Shown piece by piece: positions 10,472 through 19,383 of a stretch of DNA of 64,000 nucleotides. Position numbers and translations under genes: made by a program. The stretch's first letter is position 1; the number at the start of each line of letters is the position of its first letter. A model generated the notes under the pieces. It searched no databases. It was not told where the DNA came from and worked only from the letters and a program-made list of their open reading frames with translations. Source of the DNA: Pseudeuparius sepicola (lineage: Eukaryota > Arthropoda > Insecta > Coleoptera > Anthribidae); NCBI GenBank assembly GCA_963920635.1, contig OY987298.1, positions 123,947,735-124,011,734 of the forward strand. Reading direction: 5' to 3'.

Positions 10472-13400
10472 TTTCCTGTAACAAAGGAGGTTGTTTTAGC
10501 TCCTTCATATGAATTATTTCTTCTTTATTATTATTTTTGTTTTTTATTTTGAATTTATTATGTTCTAAAATTTCGATAATTACGTATGGACCTATAAATT
10601 TGTTGCTCTTTTTATTTCTGTTAAGGGGATTTTTCTTAAATACAATTTGATTAATTTTAAAAGTAGGATTTGTATTGCCCTTTGCATTTTTCGTATTAAC
10701 AATCTTTTCTTTTTCTTTTATTAACCTCGTTTGGACGTCACCATATACGTGTTTTAATTTTTCCGCGTGATTTTCGACATAGTTTGAGAAGAAGTGTTTA
10801 GGAGTAAAAATTTCGGGGTTTCTTAAGTCCGTATGACCGTATACTAATTCAAAAGGCGTGAATGTCGTCGAACTGTGTATTGAGCAATTATAACCTAAAA
10901 CGGCGTAATTTATTAAGTCGGTTTCGTTAGGGAAAGATTCTTTTAAAATTCGCAGGTGTTCTATTATTGTGGAATGGAAACGTTCTACTATACTGTTTGA
11001 CTCGTGGTGGCCTGGTGTAGTGAAATGAATATCTATTTTATGTAATTTTAATAATTCCTTAACCGTTTCATTATTGAATTCACGTCCATTGTCTAAAATG
11101 ATCTGTTGAGGAGTACCAAAAGAACAAAAATATTTTACAAGAGCATCACATATGGTTGTAGCGGATTTTCCGGGAATTAATGTAGCTTGCGCGAATTTCG
11201 AGAAAGCGTCAACGAAAGTTAAATAGTTTCTGGTGTCATAATAGAACACATCGACATGAACTAACTGGAATGGTTTACAAGGAGTTTCAGTTAATACTTG
11301 AGGTACATATGGAGGGTTTCTACCGTATTTGGTTCTCTGACAAATTTCACATGCATTTATATATGCAGTAATATCGGACTTCATATTTATCCAAAAATAG
11401 TTTCTCTTTAAATAATTTAGTGTTTCTTGTATTCTGCGATGATTCGTTTTTCCTAAATGGTGATTTTTTATTAGTAATAACTGTTCCTCTTTGTCTTTTA
11501 TGGTATTAATTAATTTTGTACATATTATCAGTTTGGGACCTAATCGATTGAAATGCTCTGAGTAAATATTTGAAAATTGTGTTATAAATTGCGAATGATT
11601 AAAATAAATGTGATACGTAGTGTTTGGTCTTAGATATTGTTTTAGAAAATCTAGGATTAATTGCTCATTTGAAATTAAAGGAATTTTGACTGTCATAATT
11701 TTTTGGTGCAAGTAGTTTTCTTGTTCTACTGAAAGTTTATCGACGTTATTTTTGAAAATATGTATTTGATTCGTTTTATTATTGATAATTTCGTCCAAAA
11801 TAGGTAAACTTTCATTACATATTTCTTTTGAGAGGGAATGGGCAGTTTCGTCATCACTAATTTCAATAGGTGCGTCATTTAATATTGTCGGTCTAGGTTT
11901 ATCAGGAGGTCGGATTTGTATGTCGGAGTGAATTATTATCTTAGGTTTCGTTCGCGGGACGGGGTCAGCTGTGTGAGTGTCTGGCGTTAATGAACTTGCT
12001 TGGGTATTGTTTACATTACTGTTAGAAATTTCTTGGCTTGTACTGGGTAGTTCAAAATTTTCTGGGTTTTCTACATAGTTCCTTAAAAATTCGAAAGTTT
12101 CTTGATTTATATCTCCTGGATTATTGATAACAGATTGGGTTTCATGAATATTCAAATTTATACGAGAGAGTGCGTCGGCATTGGAGTTTAACTTTCCCTT
12201 TTTATAAACAATTTTGTAATCATACTCTTCTAATTTGAGACGCCAACGAACCAATTTCGAATTGGGTTCTTTTAAATTAAAAAGCCACGTTAGGGGGCGA
12301 TGATCGGTAACTATTGTAAATTTTCGACCATAGAGGTAGGGACGAAAGTACTTACAAGCCCAAACAATGCTCAATAACTCTTTCTCAATAGTACTGTAAT
12401 TTTGTTCACTGTCATTTAGGGTGCGTGAGGCATAGGCAATAGGTTTGTCTTGTCCAATGGTGCCTTGGGATAATACTGCGCCGATAGCGATGTTGGAAGC
12501 ATCAGTAGTTAGAATGAATTCTTTGGAAAAGTCAGGATACTGTAATATCGGATCATTACACAAAATTTTCTTACATGTGTTGAAAGCTTCTATGAATTTT
12601 TGACTATGAGTAACTTGAGCGTTCTTCTTTAAACAGAGAGTTAAAGGTTTAGTTATTTTTGCGAAATCTTTAATAAAGCGGCGATAATATCCAAGTAATC
12701 CAAGGAATGATTTTATTTCTTTTTGAGTTTTAGGAATGGGGAATTTTTGAATGCAGGAAATTTTTTCGGGATTGGGTTTCACTCCTTCTGATGTAATAAT
12801 GTGTCCGAGGTAAGCAACAGTTTTTTGTAGAAAGTCGCATTTGTCAAGTTGTACTTTAAAATTCGCGTCACGTAGTCTGTCGAAAACTTTTTTGAGATTA
12901 ATTATATGTTCTTGGAGAGATGTACTGAAAACTATTATGTCATCTAAATATACGAGACAAATTTCGTTTGTTAAACCACGTAAAATATTATCTATTAATC
13001 TCTGAAATGTACTGGGTGCATTTTTAAGACCGAATGGCATTCGTAAGAATTGATAATGTCCAGAATCAGTAGAAAATGCAGTTTTGGGTACATCATTTTC
13101 GTCAACTTCAATTTGATGATAACCGGAGGCCAAATCGAGTGTTGTAAAGTAATTCGCACGTCCTAGTCTGTCTAATATGTCCGTTATGTTTGGAAGGGGA
13201 TATTTGTCACTAATAGTTTTGTCATTTAACTTACGATAGTCGATGACTACTCGCCATTTCCTTTTTTTACTAGCGTCGAGTTTCTTTGGAACGATCCAGA
13301 TTGGACTGCTCCACGGGGATGTGGATGGTTCAATAATTTTTTGTTGTAACATTTTATCTATTTGGGATTTTACTTCTTGTCGATGGATTTCGGGAAACCT

Positions 13401-14345
13401 ATACGATTTAGTAAAAATAGGTTTTTCGTCTGTGAGATTAATTTTATGTTTGACTTTATTTGTAAAGCTAAGAGGTATTTTTTCACAGTAAAAGATGTCC
13501 CTGTATGAATAACAAAGTTTACGTAAAGCGAACTTTTCTTCATAATTGCAATGATCAAGTCTAATATTTTTTAAATTTTGTTTTAGTAGATTATCTTCAG
13601 TTTCTGAGAGTTCCGAATTATCTTCGATTTTGTCGATAAAGTTAATCTCATTAGGGTTTAAAATTTCAACGTCTAAAGGTTCAGTAATTATGACTTCAAA
13701 GGGTTCTAAATTTGGATTTATAATTGTTGTTGTCGCGAAATAATTTTTAATATCAACTACAGCACGAGGGGATTCTAAATTGTTATCAAAATTATTGTAA
13801 TCTAAAATACCGAGGCCATTTTTATAGCATACTGGAACTTTAACTATTTTTTGAGTTCGAGGTGGTATAATTAAAGAGTGATAACATTTTTGGAAATTTT
13901 TCTGTTGTTTTGAATTGGAGTTTTCCGAAAGTAGAGGTATTTGAACTTTGGGAGTCTTTAGTAATTTATTGTCGAGATCTATATTTGATCGTAGTCTTTT
14001 CAATAAGTCCATGCCAATAAGACCGTGATATTTTGGGGAAAAATCATAGATATAAAATTTATAAAATCGGTTTACGTTAAAAATGTCGAAAAGTGGAATT
14101 ATGGCAATTTCATTGTGAAAAGTAATATCGTGAGAGGTCTGAATACTAAAATCTTCATGAAAAATGCAATTACTGTAAAACTTATAAGCTACATCGGGGT
14201 TAATTATACTACGGGAACTACCTGTATCTATAAGGAATCTGGCATTAATTTCTGGAATTTCTATATACGTTAAATCGCTCTTATGTAGATGATTTAAGTC
14301 AATTATTACGTTGGGTTCTGTGGATTCGAAGCCTGGGAAAAATTT
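10416..14345 (-). CDS. pol: Errantivirus Pol polyprotein: protease, RT, RNase H, integrase
   Basis: The frame is open from just after a TGA at 14346-14348 to 10416, about 1,309 codons, and is entered from gag by a -1 shift. An internal Met at 14012 is not the likely start, because the aspartic protease lies before it (DTGSS at about 14205-14235). Numbered from that Met, the reverse transcriptase has its first aspartate near 293 and YLDD at 355-358. RNase H has TDAS at 503-506 and DHRP at 570-573. The integrase has an HHCC finger (H852, H858, C888, C891) and the catalytic triad D921, D974 and E1010, with 35 residues between the last two. All catalytic residues are present. The C-terminal part overlaps env. 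Confidence 0.94.
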   Translation of the reverse strand, partial: KFFPGFESTEPNVIIDLNHLHKSDLTYIEIPEINARFLIDTGSSRSIINPDVAYKFYSNCIFHEDFSIQTSHDITFHNEIAIIPLFDIFNVNRFYKFYIYDFSPKYHGLIGMDLLKRLRSNIDLDNKLLKTPKVQIPLLSENSNSKQQKNFQKCYHSLIIPPRTQKIVKVPVCYKNGLGILDYNNFDNNLESPRAVVDIKNYFATTTIINPNLEPFEVIITEPLDVEILNPNEINFIDKIEDNSELSETEDNLLKQNLKNIRLDHCNYEEKFALRKLCYSYRDIFYCEKIPLSFTNKVKHKINLTDEKPIFTKSYRFPEIHRQEVKSQIDKMLQQKIIEPSTSPWSSPIWIVPKKLDASKKRKWRVVIDYRKLNDKTISDKYPLPNITDILDRLGRANYFTTLDLASGYHQIEVDENDVPKTAFSTDSGHYQFLRMPFGLKNAPSTFQRLIDNILRGLTNEICLVYLDDIIVFSTSLQEHIINLKKVFDRLRDANFKVQLDKCDFLQKTVAYLGHIITSEGVKPNPEKISCIQKFPIPKTQKEIKSFLGLLGYYRRFIKDFAKITKPLTLCLKKNAQVTHSQKFIEAFNTCKKILCNDPILQYPDFSKEFILTTDASNIAIGAVLSQGTIGQDKPIAYASRTLNDSEQNYSTIEKELLSIVWACKYFRPYLYGRKFTIVTDHRPLTWLFNLKEPNSKLVRWRLKLEEYDYKIVYKKGKLNSNADALSRINLNIHETQSVINNPGDINQETFEFLRNYVENPENFELPSTSQEISNSNVNNTQASSLTPDTHTADPVPRTKPKIIIHSDIQIRPPDKPRPTILNDAPIEISDDETAHSLSKEICNESLPILDEIINNKTNQIHIFKNNVDKLSVEQENYLHQKIMTVKIPLISNEQLILDFLKQYLRPNTTYHIYFNHSQFITQFSNIYSEHFNRLGPKLIICTKLINTIKDKEEQLLLIKNHHLGKTNHRRIQETLNYLKRNYFWINMKSDITAYINACEICQRTKYGRNPPYVPQVLTETPCKPFQLVHVDVFYYDTRNYLTFVDAFSKFAQATLIPGKSATTICDALVKYFCSFGTPQQIILDNGREFNNETVKELLKLHKIDIHFTTPGHHESNSIVERFHSTIIEHLRILKESFPNETDLINYAVLGYNCSIHSSTTFTPFELVYGHTDLRNPEIFTPKHFFSNYVENHAEKLKHVYGDVQTRLIKEKEKIVNTKNAKGNTNPTFKINQIVFKKNPLNRNKKSNKFIGPYVIIEILEHNKFKIKNKNNNKEEIIHMKELKQPPLLQENEAENPSTSAANNSDISE

Positions 14346-15499
14346 TCAAAACTTTCATAAGTTTCGTTCGGTACGAAATTTTCATCGGAGTTTTCATGGT
14401 AAAAATCGGGAAAAATTTCATCGGGATTTTCCGGGTTTTCGAGATTTTCGTCGAAGCTAAAATCTGCCTCTTCAATATTGTGGAGTTGTGGAGTTTGGTA
14501 ATTTTTTGGAAAATTATTTCTGAATTGAGTTTGTATAGTAGGAATTCGTGATGTAGTAGACATCGGTTCAGGTTTATGTTGCGGAGTTATACCGGTGGGT
14601 TTAAAAACATTTCTGGAAGTGTTAGGGGCTCCAAATACTTGTTTATTGGTAAAAAATTTAGGGGAAGGCATATTCTGTCGAGGTTGGATGTTTATAGGTT
14701 GAGATGGGAATTGAGCTCTTTCGGGAAAATTTTGATTTTGGGAATAATTTTGATTTTGCGAAAAATTGTTATTATTTGGCGGAAACATTGATTGTTGTCG
14801 TGGTGTTATAGCTTGTTGATTATTATAAGAATTCATTTTTGGAAAGTGTTGAGGATTTTTATTTGGTAATGTTGAATTTTGGAAATTACTTGTTTGAGAC
14901 TTTTGAAATAAAATAAAGTTTTCTTCTTCAATAACATACGATATTGCGAGTTCTAGACTGTCAGGATTTCTTAAACGAACCATATCTTGGATACGTCCAG
15001 ATAGACCTCTTATAAAGGTTTTTAGTGAAAGTTCATCATAATTTTTAATTTTAAAAGCACGTTCTTCGTTAGTCATTTCCATTGAAATTATTTTAGAAGC
15101 GATGGAACTACGGCACTTTTGTAATCTCTGCCCAAAATTACGAAAAGATTCATTTTTGAAGGGTCGCGAAAAAAGCATTTCTTGCACTAAGCAATCAAGG
15201 TTTCTTTGGTCACCGAAACTTAGTCTTAATAATTCTTTTAAATTTGCCCAATTTCTTACGTCAGGTCTACTACCAGCAATAACTAAAGCGTGTCCTGTTA
15301 ATTTTCCAATAACAGCACGTATTAGGAAGGTATTTATGGGATCAGCGGGGTTTGCATTGGAATATGTGGAAATAAGAAAATCACAATGTTCTATAAAAAT
15401 TTCGAGAGTGTGTGGGTCTCCATTAAAATTTGGAATTGTATCGACATACAATCTAAGCAGACTATAATTGATTTGTGCAGGTTGAGGTTGATTATTCAT
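14306..15499 (-). CDS. gag: Errantivirus Gag
   Basis: The frame is 397 residues from the ATG at 15497-15499. The N-terminal half (about 1-200) is a conserved-looking capsid-type region (IEHCDFLIS, FGQRLQKCRSS). The C-terminal half is rich in Asn, Gln, Pro and Phe. No CCHC zinc knuckle is present, as in many errantivirus Gags. It is the first gene after the leader, forms the particle and binds the genomic RNA. It ends 40 bp into the region where the pol frame is already open, which fits ribosomal frameshifting. Confidence 0.9.
   Translation of the reverse strand: MNNQPQPAQINYSLLRLYVDTIPNFNGDPHTLEIFIEHCDFLISTYSNANPADPINTFLIRAVIGKLTGHALVIAGSRPDVRNWANLKELLRLSFGDQRNLDCLVQEMLFSRPFKNESFRNFGQRLQKCRSSIASKIISMEMTNEERAFKIKNYDELSLKTFIRGLSGRIQDMVRLRNPDSLELAISYVIEEENFILFQKSQTSNFQNSTLPNKNPQHFPKMNSYNNQQAITPRQQSMFPPNNNNFSQNQNYSQNQNFPERAQFPSQPINIQPRQNMPSPKFFTNKQVFGAPNTSRNVFKPTGITPQHKPEPMSTTSRIPTIQTQFRNNFPKNYQTPQLHNIEEADFSFDENLENPENPDEIFPDFYHENSDENFVPNETYESFENFSQASNPQNPT
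14339..14345 (-). promoter_or_regulatory. Putative -1 ribosomal frameshift heptamer
   Basis: The minus strand reads A AAT TTT in the gag frame (XXXYYYZ form). The -1 frame is closed by TGA immediately upstream (14346-14348) and opens into protease immediately downstream. Frame arithmetic confirms pol is -1 relative to gag. I did not identify the stimulatory RNA structure. Confidence 0.75.
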
Positions 15500-15909
15500 G
15501 GTTTCTTCTTCAATTGTACCAATACTATCACTATCACTTAAATCTAGAGAACGGAACGAGTTTGAAATATCTTCGAGTGAATCAATTTTGAAATTTAAAA
15601 TTGAAACTTAAAATGAAATTGAACTTCTTAACCTAACTTAATTATATCTTTTGAAGTATTATATGCTCTAATATTTCGCAAGACGCAATCTTATGAATAG
15701 ATTCAACTAGAAAAACATATACACTGGATTTCTAGGGACCTAAGACTGACCTGTTTGCCACAGAAAGGACAAGGGAAAGGAAACACGGATTGGCCCTTAC
15801 CTTGGTCTCTTCCTGGCTCTGCAGCTTCAATCGGATCTTGAAGTTCTTGTTTGTTGGGAGTTCGATACTCCAGAAGCGCGAGACCGATGGCGCCACGCAA
15901 CTCAAACAA
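15500..15909 (-). other. Errantivirus untranslated leader
   Basis: About 410 bp lie between the primer-binding site and the gag start, with no convincing coding content. This is the expected site of the packaging signal and the env splice donor, neither of which I can pinpoint. Confidence 0.6.
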
Positions 15910-15926
15910 TCCGCACGACTGCGCCA
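15910..15926 (-). other. Primer-binding site
   Basis: Directly after the 5' LTR the minus strand reads TGGCGCAGTCGTGCGG. Its start resembles the tRNA-Ser-complementary site of the 17.6/297 branch of errantiviruses, not the tRNA-Lys site of gypsy itself. Its first T is also the last base of the LTR. Confidence 0.75.
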
Positions 15927-16163
15927 CTTAACTTACGGGATCGGAACAAGACCTTTTTAAAAAATGCAAAGTTTTTTATTGGCAACTAGTACAGAGTCTG
16001 ATAGTCAAAAGTCGAAAAATGTGGAGCGCGATAGTTTATATAATTTAAGGAAAGCAGAATTCGCAAGATTTCAAGGTGTTCGAGAGTCCATCTAGACTCT
16101 GCTGAGTTTGTAGTTTCTACGGCGTAATTTCTATGATGAGGTAGCAACTTCTAGAACATAACT
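15926..16163 (-). repeat. 5' LTR of the errantivirus
   Basis: 238 bp, identical to 8560-8797. It should carry the promoter. A TATATAA word occurs on the minus strand near 16035-16045 and is a TATA-box candidate, though its spacing to a start site is unknown. Confidence 0.95.
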
Positions 16164-16214
16164 AGCATTTAACTACCACACATACCGAATTCAACTATTA
16201 GAATGCAAACTTAC

Positions 16215-16406
16215 TTTCTGAATACATTATAAATAACATTTCTGACTTCCATTTTCGTTTCCTCTGGCAAGTCCGTGGTTTTGTTTTTTTTTTTTTGTCG
16301 AGGTCCATATTTCGCGGCAGAAGTAATTGGATTTTCCTGGGGACCATCTTGACCCTCTGCTCTCTGCACTTCGTGGGAAACTAATGCCCAAAGCTTGAGA
16401 AACACA
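16215..16406 (-). pseudogene. DDE transposase pseudogene, putative exon 2
   Basis: The minus strand has an acceptor-like TTTTTCAG at 16407-16414 and a donor-like GTAAGT following AGAAA at 16215. The exon reads CVSQALGIS at its start and, in a second frame, PEETKMEVRNVIYNVFRK at its end, so at least one indel has shifted the frame. A run of 12-14 A residues in the middle is a likely slippage point. The first words continue the helix-turn-helix of exon 1 and the last words match the linker before the catalytic core in related transposases. Confidence 0.55.
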
Positions 16407-16463
16407 CTGAAAAATATTTGATTCCGTAATCACTATCTACTGCCATAATGTTTGCAATTTACC

Positions 16464-17331
16464 CAGGGACGGATGGCACCACCGGGACACCGGGCAAATG
16501 CCCGGTAGGCCGGTCATTCGAAGGGCCGGAGGGCCGCAGGCTCGAAGGCTCATCGGCCATCGCACCGTCGCATCTTAAATTTTAAGACAGTCTTAACTAC
16601 TTTACAAAACCAAAGGCAATCATTGTTAAAATAATCGTTGTAAGTAGGTAGTTAATTTAGGATAGGACGGTGCAACTGGCCACAATTAATTATTTTTGTT
16701 TTGCTATTTTTTGTTTTATTATTTCTTGACGTGTTTTACGGAAACGTAGAATGGCCACACCATTATTTTATTTTTATTGAACTCAAAATTTCGACTTTTA
16801 ATGTCGCAGTCCGACTTTGAAGTCAAAATTCCGAAAATTTTGACTTTGAACTTCGGCTTTGAAAGTCAGAAGTTCATAAAGTCGAAACTTCGAGTTCAAA
16901 GTCGGAATTTCGAGTTCAAAGTCGGATTTCGAATTTAAAAGTCGAAATTTCCAGTTAAAAGTCGGAATTTCGACATTATAACGTTGCAATTTTGACTTCA
17001 AAGTTGGCCTTCGACTTTAAAAGTCGGAATTTTGAATTCAATAAAAATAAAATAATGGGGTGTCCCTTCTACGCTTCTGAATGTTTTGTTATTTTTATAT
17101 CTTTATATTTAGAGAAAAAAGTTTTATTTATTTTACGAGAGTTATGATTTTATTTATATTTTCATAAAACATGTATATTTTGTTTTATTAAAAAAATGCA
17201 TTATCTACGTTGTATTTTTTAATTGTTATTATAATAATTAAGAAAAGAAAAATCTAAAGCCAAATGAGATGTTTATGGGCCGCTTGGGATACAAATGCCC
17301 GGGCTGGTTAGGTAAAGCCCATCCGCCCCTG
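16464..17331. mobile_element. Non-autonomous hAT element in putative transposase intron 1
   Basis: The ends are CAGGGACGGATGG and CAGGGGCGGATGG (right end as reverse complement). The 8-bp duplication AATTTACC lies at 16456-16463 and 17332-17339. The duplicated octamer includes the complement of the GTAAAT splice donor of the surrounding exon, so both copies carry a donor. The 868-bp element has no transposase and hosts a further MITE at 16738-17081. Confidence 0.88.
16738..17081. mobile_element. MITE with internal 20-bp TTCGA-type repeats
   Basis: Inverted ends share GCGTAGAA-like starts and the inner words ATTATTTTATTTTTATTGAA. A 6-bp duplication TGTTTT flanks it (16732-16737 and 17082-17087). 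The interior is a degenerate tandem array of about 20-bp units around AAGTCGGAATTTCGAGTTCA in both orientations. Its ends resemble those of the larger element at 56423-58308, which also has internal 20-bp arrays and a 6-bp duplication. Confidence 0.75.
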
Positions 17332-17338
17332 AATTTAC

Positions 17339-17455
17339 CTCTTGGACTGCGTGAACTGGTAAAAGTGGTCCTCCGTTGCGTTTTTCATCTTTGAAATAAT
17401 TTAATAACTTCGCTACAATTTCTTTGGCTTGCAAATTAAGTCTGTGGCCAGGCAT
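17339..17455 (-). pseudogene. DDE transposase pseudogene, putative exon 1
   Basis: The ATG at 17453-17455 opens 39 codons (MPGHRLNLQAKEIVAKLL, ending LLPVHAVQE) that stop at a splice-donor-like GTAAATT. The NGGPLLP block is typical of the N-terminal helix-turn-helix of a common insect DDE transposase family. The reading resumes at 16406 with CVSQALGIS, completing the helix. The putative intron between them contains the hAT-like element 16464-17331. Confidence 0.6.
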
Positions 17456-17855
17456 CTTAAGATTATTAGGAAATGTTTATTCACAAACCCGTAACGCAGT
17501 AACAGATATTACCAAAGCCGAACTATTATTACAAAACTTATAGCAAAAGAACCCACAACGAGAACAAGTAAAAACTAAGAACCAAACTTGAAAACAAAGA
17601 AAATTCTTATAAAATACGCACAAAGTCACAGAATTTTTAAATTTATGCTGTGGCAGTGACATATCTTAATATCTTTCACGAGTCGGCGGTTATGAACTCT
17701 ACGCTATACGACCTATTGGCGTCTTTGTCTGACACATGCACGAACGGGTTGAAGTCAGCTGAACATATGTCGACTAATCAAAGACAAATGGGTGTATGCA
17801 GTAAATCAGTTCTGGGCGTATAAGAATAGATCTTGTGTCTCTGATTGATACAAAA

Positions 17856-18528
17856 ATTGATGACGTGTACGCCATAATTCGTGAATCGTACTTTAGTAAT
17901 TTTCCAATATCAAGTCAAGTATTTATTTCTCAAGTAATTGAAAAATCAAGTTTTTCTTGAAGCTACTTGATTACTTGATTTTTTATCAATTTCAAATTTT
18001 ATTATCAGTTAGGACAGTTAGGTAAATAATAATAATAAAACTTTGCATTGTACACCTTTTTTGCAAAACTAGGAAAGAACAAAAATAAACTATTTTAAGT
18101 CCCTACCAAAACTATGTGTAAGTATAGTCTGTTTAACAACAAAACCCTCTATTTGTTTGTCTGTGTCTGTGTAACATAGACAACAAAAACTTCTATTTGT
18201 TTCACGTTAACACCGTTCAAAGCACTTTTTTTTTCTTAATATATGTATAAACATTTTTCTCGGAAACTTGGTTCTTATTTTGTGTGTTAATAATAAATAA
18301 ACATGTTCACAAGTAAAAGTAAATTTTATTTTATTGCCAATTTTAGAGATTCATGGCTTGACTTGATATTCAAGCTACTTGACTTGACTTGAAATCAAGT
18401 CAAGTTCAAGTCAAGTAGTAATTTTCCAATATCAAGTCAAGTCAAATATTTAATTTGTCAAAAGCTTGATTTTCAAGTCAAGTCAAGTTATTTGTTAAAA
18501 TGCCAAGCTACTTGACTTGATGAAACCC
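17856..18528. repeat. Right terminal region of the composite element (CAAGTCAAGT repeats)
   Basis: Dense CAAGTCAAGT/ACTTGACTTG words fill 17905-17985 and 18355-18520. 17856-17890 is the inverted counterpart of 6768-6803. From 18347 the sequence repeats the extreme left end (TAGAGATTCATGGCTTGACT), so 18347-18528 looks like a complete miniature version of the element (182 bp) at its own right end. Between them (18003-18346) is AT-rich DNA with no gene. Confidence 0.65.
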
Positions 18529-18722
18529 TGATCAGCTGCCCTCGCTTCGTTTCATTCGCTCGAGCAGCTAATAGCCGCAGCCTGCTAATGCTCATTTCCT
18601 GCCCTTTGACACAATAAACTAGATATTATACACAGAAAGATTTTTAGTACCTTTAATAATTATAAATAATAAATGATGTTTAGTGGCATATCAGGTAAAG
18701 GATATCAATTGAAAAAAATGCA

Positions 18723-18791
18723 CTCCAGCCGGGACTTAAACCCGGGACTCCTACTGTGGCCGTAGGCACTTTAACCAACTAAGCTACCGGA
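18723..18791 (-). tRNA. tRNA-like module (minus), probably part of a repeat
   Basis: The minus strand has an A box TAGCTTAGTTGG, a B box close to consensus (GGTTTAAGTCC), an acceptor stem CTCCGGT/GCTGGAG with wobbles, and an anticodon stem CCTAC/GTAGG. The anticodon loop GGCCACA lacks U33, so a working tRNA is doubtful. It more likely supplies a pol III promoter for a SINE-like repeat. Confidence 0.55.
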
Positions 18792-19313
18792 GATAAGGGT
18801 TCCATCGGCTAGGTGTTATTTATTCCAATTGATATATAGTTAGTAGCGGTGAGATGTAGAAGACTTCGGCGTCTTCTACAGCTACTAGAAGGGGTTAGAG
18901 GGTGTAGGGAAACCATTCATTATTGTTGGTTATGTAAACTTCCTATTTGTTCTTCCACCCACAATATTCGACATATAGCGACTTAATGCAAGTATCGAAC
19001 GTGATATGCCACTAAACATCATTTATTATTTATAATTATTACAGGTACTAAAAATCTTTCTGTGTTTCATATTCTGGCTTTGACATTGTAGGTTAGAATT
19101 TCCACGTTCGATACTTGCATTAAGTCGCTATATGTCGAATATTGTGGGTGGAAGAACAAATAGGAAGTTTACATAACCAACAATAATGAATGGTTTCCCT
19201 ACACCCTCTAACCCCTTCTAGTAGCTGTAGAAGACGCCGAAGTCTTCTACATCTCACCGCTACTAACTATATATCAATTGGAATAAATATCACCTAGCCA
19301 ATGGAACCCTTAT

Positions 19314-19383
19314 CTCCGGTAGCTTAGTTGGTTAAAGTGCCTACGGCCACAGTAGGAGTCCCGGGTTCAAGTCCCGGCTGGAG
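19314..19383 (+). tRNA. tRNA-like module (plus), probably part of a repeat
   Basis: Inverted partner of 18723-18791, with A box TAGCTTAGTTGG and a perfect B box GGTTCAAGTCC. It has the same stems and the same non-standard loop GGCCACA. Confidence 0.6.

Larger units (their letters stand above)
8560..16163 (-). mobile_element. Complete errantivirus-type endogenous retrovirus (Ty3/gypsy group)
   Basis: The 7,604-bp provirus lies on the minus strand, running 5' LTR (15926-16163), leader (15500-15909), gag, pro-pol, env, polypurine tract, 3' LTR (8560-8797). A 4-bp target duplication AGCA flanks it (8556-8559 and 16164-16167), as expected of errantiviruses. I could find no difference between the two 238-bp LTRs, and all three reading frames are open. 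By the usual LTR-divergence logic the insertion is very recent. The third gene has the signal peptide, basic cleavage site and membrane anchor of the errantivirus/baculovirus F-like envelope family. It lies in a putative intron of a transposase pseudogene. Whether it is active cannot be told from sequence alone. Confidence 0.95.
6687..18528. mobile_element. Composite element with hAT-style ends and 8-bp duplication ATCAGCTG
   Basis: The left end is TAGAGATTCATGGCTTGACT and the right end, read inward, is CAGGGTTTCATCAAGTCAAG. Both fit the hAT terminal consensus YARNG. The flanking octamer ATCAGCTG is identical at 6679-6686 and 18531-18538, with two bases (18529-18530, TG of CCCTG) closing the right end. 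Both termini are packed with CAAGTCAAGT repeats. An inner inverted segment around GTACGCCA/TGGCGTAC is shared by 6768-6803 and 17856-17890. Inside lie a DDE transposase pseudogene, a hAT-like MITE with its own passenger, and a complete errantivirus. Without these later insertions it would be about 3.3 kb. The exact right terminus is uncertain because a second copy of the left-end sequence occurs at 18347. Confidence 0.6.

Noticed and set aside
13243..15467. Plus-strand frames inside gag and pol
   Set aside because: Antisense shadows of the intact errantivirus genes.
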